Origin: Eubacteriales bacterium
GTDB lineage: Bacteria > Bacillota > Clostridia > Oscillospirales > Oscillospiraceae
Assembly (NCBI GenBank): GCA_030533415.1
Contig: JAUNJE010000028.1
Coordinates: 1-39,354 of the forward strand
Reading direction: 5' to 3'
DNA: 39,354 nt
A program made the translations under genes and the position numbers. Positions 35,856 through 39,354 of this stretch are shown here, one piece after another. Under the pieces are notes generated by a model. The model did not search any database, was not told where the DNA came from, and saw only the letters and a list, made by a program, of their open reading frames with translations. Within the stretch, counting starts at the first letter, position 1. Every line of letters starts with the position of its first letter.

Positions 35856-36931
35856 TTCGCCGCAACAAAAAGAAGCTGATCCTCACATCCCTCCTCATCC
35901 TGCTGCCCATTGCGGTGGGCCTGCTGCTTTGGGACTGCCTGCCGGAAGCCATTGCCACCCACTGGGGCTTTGACGGTCAGGCCGATGGCTTCCGCAGTCC
36001 GGCCTTCGCCGTGTTTGTCCCGCCCCTGATTCTGTTGGCGGTCCACTGGCTGTGCATATTCGTCACCGCCAGGGATCCCAAAAACCAGGACCGGAATTAC
36101 AAGCCCTTCGGTATGGTGCTGTGGATCATTCCGGTTATCTCCAATTTTAGCAGTGGAGTGACGTTTGCCCTGGCCTTGGGGGCCGAATTCTCCATCTCCA
36201 GTGTCATGCTGGCGGCCATGGGCCTGCTGTTTGTCATTCTGGGAAACTATCTGCCCAAATGCCGCCAGAATAATACCATCGGCATCAAGGTCCCCTGGGT
36301 CTATACCAGCGAGGAAAACTGGAACGCCACCCACCGCTTTGGCGGCCGGGTCTGGGTGGTCGGCGGCCTGGTTATCCTGGTGTCCTCCCTCTTGCCCGGT
36401 GCTTTCGGGATCCCGCTGATACTCATTGCCATTGTCGTGCTTGCAGCCATCCCCGTTATTTACTCCTACCTTTACTATTGCAGGCAGAAAAAGCAGGGCA
36501 TTGCCCTGGTATCCGTATCCGCCATGGCCAGAAAACGGGGCAAATTCACTTTCATTTTTACAGCCGTCACCCTGGTTCTCGTGGCTGTTCTGCTCTTCAG
36601 CGGAAGCATCCACATCCGTTTTGAGGAAACCGGTTTTACCATCGAAGCCAGCTACTACAGCAGCCTGACGGTAGATTACGGCGCCATTGAGGGCATTGAA
36701 CTCCGGGAGGGCGATGTAGAAGGGGTACGCACCATGGGCTTTGGCAGCTTCCGGCTTCTCATGGGGACTTTTGAAAACGCAGAATTTGGCAGTTACACCC
36801 GCTATACGTACTATGCCCCAGACGCCTGTGTTGTATTGACAGTAAATGGCAAAATTCTGGTCATCAGCGGCAGGGACGCAGAACAGACCCGGGCAATTTA
36901 CCAGGAGCTGCTGCTGAGAACGGAGGGGTGA
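35852..36931 (+). CDS. sdpI: SdpI-family immunity-type membrane protein with C-terminal soluble domain
   Basis: 359 residues. The N-terminal DUF1648 segment (LPEAIATHWGFDGQADGF, about 30-47) is followed by the SdpI domain (about 95-215) with GIKVPWVYTSEENWNATHRF. After a seventh hydrophobic segment (about 230-250) there is an extra C-terminal domain of about 100 residues, probably a beta-rich PH-like fold. SdpI in Bacillus subtilis gives immunity to the SdpC toxin and recruits SdpR to the membrane. GGAGG precedes the ATG at 35852. Confidence 0.85.
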   Translation: MIRRNKKKLILTSLLILLPIAVGLLLWDCLPEAIATHWGFDGQADGFRSPAFAVFVPPLILLAVHWLCIFVTARDPKNQDRNYKPFGMVLWIIPVISNFSSGVTFALALGAEFSISSVMLAAMGLLFVILGNYLPKCRQNNTIGIKVPWVYTSEENWNATHRFGGRVWVVGGLVILVSSLLPGAFGIPLILIAIVVLAAIPVIYSYLYYCRQKKQGIALVSVSAMARKRGKFTFIFTAVTLVLVAVLLFSGSIHIRFEETGFTIEASYYSSLTVDYGAIEGIELREGDVEGVRTMGFGSFRLLMGTFENAEFGSYTRYTYYAPDACVVLTVNGKILVISGRDAEQTRAIYQELLLRTEG

Positions 36932-36932
36932 T

Positions 36933-37310
36933 GTGGCACACTGGATCGTGATGTTTGCGGTCAATCTGGTCATCCCTGCCACCATGATTGGCTTCGGCAG
37001 GTTATTTCTGAAAAACCCACCCCGGCAAATCAATGAATTCTATGGCTACCGGACCGCTATGTCCATGAAGAATCAGGACACCTGGGACTTTGCCCATCAA
37101 TGTAATGGCAGGATCTGGCGCAAGTGGGGCAGGGTCCTCTTGGCAATAACCATTATCGTCATGCTTGCCATCCTGCCACAGAGCGAAACCACCGTGTATA
37201 CCATTGGTTTCGTGCTCACGGGCCTGCAGGTGGCGGCGCTGCTGGGTACCATTCCCATCATTGAAAAAGAACTGCATAAAACCTTCGATCAGAATGGGAA
37301 CCGGAAATAG
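36933..37310 (+). CDS. Second, short SdpI-like membrane protein
   Basis: 125 residues with three hydrophobic segments and the core signature NEFYGYRTAMSMKNQDTWDFAH of the SdpI C-terminal domain. It lacks DUF1648. The start is a GTG one base after the preceding stop, with GGAGGGG upstream; translation is almost certainly coupled. A second SdpI-type protein may broaden immunity or form a hetero-complex with the longer one. Confidence 0.8.
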   Translation: MAHWIVMFAVNLVIPATMIGFGRLFLKNPPRQINEFYGYRTAMSMKNQDTWDFAHQCNGRIWRKWGRVLLAITIIVMLAILPQSETTVYTIGFVLTGLQVAALLGTIPIIEKELHKTFDQNGNRK

Positions 37311-37336
37311 CTGCTGCAAAAAATCGGAAAATTTCC

Positions 37337-37365
37337 TTGACTGTAGGGTAAAATTCCACTATAAT
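37337..37365 (+). promoter_or_regulatory. Promoter of greA-lysS
   Basis: TTGACT (37337-37342), a 17-bp spacer and TATAAT (37360-37365), about 40 bp before greA. No terminator separates it from the SdpI-like gene upstream, so some read-through is possible. Confidence 0.85.
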
Positions 37366-37408
37366 ATTCAAAGCTATGGATATTTTGATCTAGAAAGGAT
37401 TTTTGAAT

Positions 37409-37885
37409 ATGGCTAAGGAATACAAAATTACAAGTCTGCGTCTTTCCGATCTGGAAAAGGAACTGAACTACCTGAAGACCACCCGGGAGCGGGAAGTGGC
37501 TGCCATGATCGCCGAAGCCCGTTCCTACGGCGACTTGTCCGAAAACTCCGAATATGATGCCGCGAAAAATGAGCAGGCCAAGCTCTACGGCCGCATTGCC
37601 GAAATCGAGGACATCCTGTCCCACGCCGTCGTCATTGAGGACGAAAATGAAGCCACCGGCCGGGTGGGCCTGGGCTGCACCGTCCTGGTGGAGGACGAAA
37701 ACGGCAATCAAACCGAATACCGCATCACCGGCTCCCAGGAGGCAAATCCCATGGAGCATAAACTTTCCGACGATTCCCCCTTTGGCCGCGCAGTTGTCGG
37801 TACGGCTGCTGGCGAGACTTTTACCGTCAACGCTCCTGCCGGTTCCTTCACCATGAAGGTTATCCGTGTCTCTCGTGAGGGGTAA
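37409..37885 (+). CDS. greA: Transcript cleavage factor GreA
   Basis: 158-residue elongation factor that rescues backtracked RNA polymerase by stimulating RNA cleavage. The N-terminal coiled coil (about 5-75) carries the acidic tip in ARSYGDLSENSEYDAAK (D and E residues), and the C-terminal FKBP-like domain ends the protein. The ATG at 37409 is preferred over a TTG 6 bases earlier; AGAAAGGAT is correctly spaced. lysS starts 3 bases after its stop, a pairing common in Firmicutes. Confidence 0.95.
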   Translation: MAKEYKITSLRLSDLEKELNYLKTTREREVAAMIAEARSYGDLSENSEYDAAKNEQAKLYGRIAEIEDILSHAVVIEDENEATGRVGLGCTVLVEDENGNQTEYRITGSQEANPMEHKLSDDSPFGRAVVGTAAGETFTVNAPAGSFTMKVIRVSREG

Positions 37886-37888
37886 GGT

Positions 37889-39354
37889 ATGGCCAAGTTT
37901 GTACCCCAGTCTGAAATGCCCCTGAGCGACCAGGTCCGGGTCCGCCGGGAGAAGCTGGAAAATCTGCGGGCCGAGGGGTTTGACCCCTTTGTGCAGACCC
38001 AGTTCGCGGTTACCTCCGACTCCGCCGCCATCAAGGACAATTATGAGGCCATGGAGGGCAAGTCCGTCCGTCTGGCCGGCCGTCTCATGAGCAAGCGCGG
38101 CATGGGTAAGGTTTCCTTCTGCGACCTGCAGGACAACACCGGCCGCATCCAGCTGTATGTTAAGTTTGATGAAATGGAGGAAGCCTCCTTCAAGCGCTTC
38201 AAGAAAAACGACATCGGCGACATCGTAGGCGTTGTTGGCGATGTGTTCAAAACCGAGCGGGGCGAAATCTCCGTCCGTGTGCATGAAGCCACCCTGCTGG
38301 CAAAGTCTCTTCTGCCCCTGCCCGAAAAATTCCATGGCCTGACCAATGTGGAAACCCGTTACCGCCAGCGCTATGTTGACCTGATCGTGAATCCCGAGGT
38401 CAAGGCCACCTTCGTCAAGCGCAGCCTGATTCTGCGGGAGCTGCGGGCCTTCCTGGACAGCAAGGGCTTCCTGGAGGTGGACACTCCCATTCTGACCCCC
38501 TTTGAGATTGGCGCCGCCGCCCGTCCCTTCTATACCCACCACAACACCTTGGATATGGATATGGTGCTGCGTATCGAGACGGAGCTGTACCTGAAGCGGC
38601 TGATTGTCGGCGGTATGGATAAGGTCTATGAGGTAGGCCGTATCTTCCGTAATGAGGGCATGGACCCCACCCACAACCCAGAGTTCACCACCATTGAGCT
38701 GTATCAGGCCTACACCGATTTCCGCGGCATCATGGATTTGGTGGAGGAAATGATGAAGACTGTGGCCATGAACGTCTGCGGCACTCTGCAGATCACCTAC
38801 CAGGGCAAGGAGATTGACTTGAGCCACTGGGAGCGCATGACCATGATCGAGGCTGTCAAGAAATATTCCGGCGTGGATTTTGCCGGGATTGCGTCCGACG
38901 AAGAAGCCATTGCCATCGCCAATGAAAAGCATGTTCCGCTGCCTGAAATCCCCACCAAGGGTGCCATTCTGGCAGAATTCTTCGATGCCTTTGTGGAAGA
39001 GAACCTGATCCAGCCCACCTTCATTTACGACTATCCCGTGGAAAACTCCCCCCTGGCCAAGCGCAAGCCGGAGGATCCCGCCTTTACGGAGCGGTTTGAG
39101 TACTTCATCAACGCCATGGAATTCGGCAACGCTTTCTCCGAGCTGAACGATCCCATTGATCAGAAGGCCCGCTTTGAAAAGCAGGTCGCCGACCGCAAGG
39201 CTCTGGAGCCCGATTCCCGTGCGCAGGTAGACTACGACTATGTTACCGCCCTGGAATACGGCCTGCCCCCCACGGGCGGTTTGGGCTTTGGCGTTGACCG
39301 TCTGGTCATGCTGCTGACGGACTCCGCCAGCATCCGGGATGTGCTGCTTTTCCC
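37889..39354 (+). CDS. lysS: Lysyl-tRNA synthetase, class II (3' end outside the window)
   Basis: 488 codons are present and the frame is still open at the window edge; the complete enzyme is about 490-510 residues. The N-terminal OB-fold anticodon-binding domain (about 55-150, MSKRGMGKVSFCDLQDNTGRI) is followed by the class II core: motif 1 around FLEVDTPILTPFEIGAAARPF, motif 2 YEVGRIFRNEGMDPTHNPEF and motif 3 GLGFGVDRLVML. FEIGAAARPF replaces the more common GGAAARPF, a mild difference. It starts 3 bases after greA and is co-transcribed with it. Confidence 0.96.
   Translation, partial: MAKFVPQSEMPLSDQVRVRREKLENLRAEGFDPFVQTQFAVTSDSAAIKDNYEAMEGKSVRLAGRLMSKRGMGKVSFCDLQDNTGRIQLYVKFDEMEEASFKRFKKNDIGDIVGVVGDVFKTERGEISVRVHEATLLAKSLLPLPEKFHGLTNVETRYRQRYVDLIVNPEVKATFVKRSLILRELRAFLDSKGFLEVDTPILTPFEIGAAARPFYTHHNTLDMDMVLRIETELYLKRLIVGGMDKVYEVGRIFRNEGMDPTHNPEFTTIELYQAYTDFRGIMDLVEEMMKTVAMNVCGTLQITYQGKEIDLSHWERMTMIEAVKKYSGVDFAGIASDEEAIAIANEKHVPLPEIPTKGAILAEFFDAFVEENLIQPTFIYDYPVENSPLAKRKPEDPAFTERFEYFINAMEFGNAFSELNDPIDQKARFEKQVADRKALEPDSRAQVDYDYVTALEYGLPPTGGLGFGVDRLVMLLTDSASIRDVLLF

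Overview
The window looks like a chromosomal piece of a GC-rich Clostridia bacterium, most likely a gut Oscillospirales (Oscillospiraceae/Ruminococcaceae-like) species. This is inferred from the strong CTG/GGC/ACC codon bias, GGAGG-type ribosome binding sites, sigma-A promoters with 16-18 bp spacers, a T-box leader, a YerC-type TrpR-family regulator at the head of the his operon, the short HisG plus HisZ pair, and an SdpR/SdpI cassette. No rRNA, tRNA or CRISPR array is visible.

Left third (1-12,000), accessory in character. It starts with an AT-richer segment carrying an N-terminally truncated GNAT and a perfect inverted repeat, then a GyrI-like protein, then an ECF-type sigma factor translationally coupled to a membrane-anchored putative anti-sigma partner. 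A minus-strand unit nahK-like - galE follows. The last 335 bp of galE occur twice, and a low-GC GtrII-type glucosyltransferase gene lies between the copies, which suggests integration at the galE 3' end. After a 563-bp intergenic stretch (promoter, possible 18-codon ORF, terminator) come a tandem-GNAT protein, an M42 aminopeptidase and a MATE exporter whose mRNA should begin with a 14-bp hairpin.

Middle (12,000-33,500), amino-acid biosynthesis. A ten-gene minus-strand operon (TrpR-like, hisZ, G, D, C, B, H, A, F, IE) encodes all histidine steps except histidinol-phosphate phosphatase. Its promoter overlaps palindromes that could bind the TrpR-like protein. Divergently, ilvE has its own promoter. 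A second promoter plus a T-box leader and terminator controls ilvA-leuA-leuC-leuD-leuB-ilvB-ilvN-ilvC-ilvD, which covers isoleucine, valine and leucine synthesis apart from the final transaminase, supplied by ilvE. A DUF815-type AAA+ ATPase gene is coupled by an ATGA overlap to ilvD and ends the operon. A 182-bp MITE-like repeat sits between ilvC and ilvD.

Right end (33,500-39,354): a small membrane-anchored protein, a nitroreductase, a tightly packed sdpR-yhfC-sdpI-sdpI-like operon with a perfect 13-bp-arm operator beside its promoter, then greA and the first 488 codons of lysS, which leaves the window without a stop.

Most interesting for follow-up: the galE-end duplication around the glucosyltransferase gene, the SdpR/YhfC/double-SdpI cassette, the DUF815 ATPase in the branched-chain operon, and the TrpR-family his regulator with its candidate operator. 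I see no clearly unprecedented multi-gene system.
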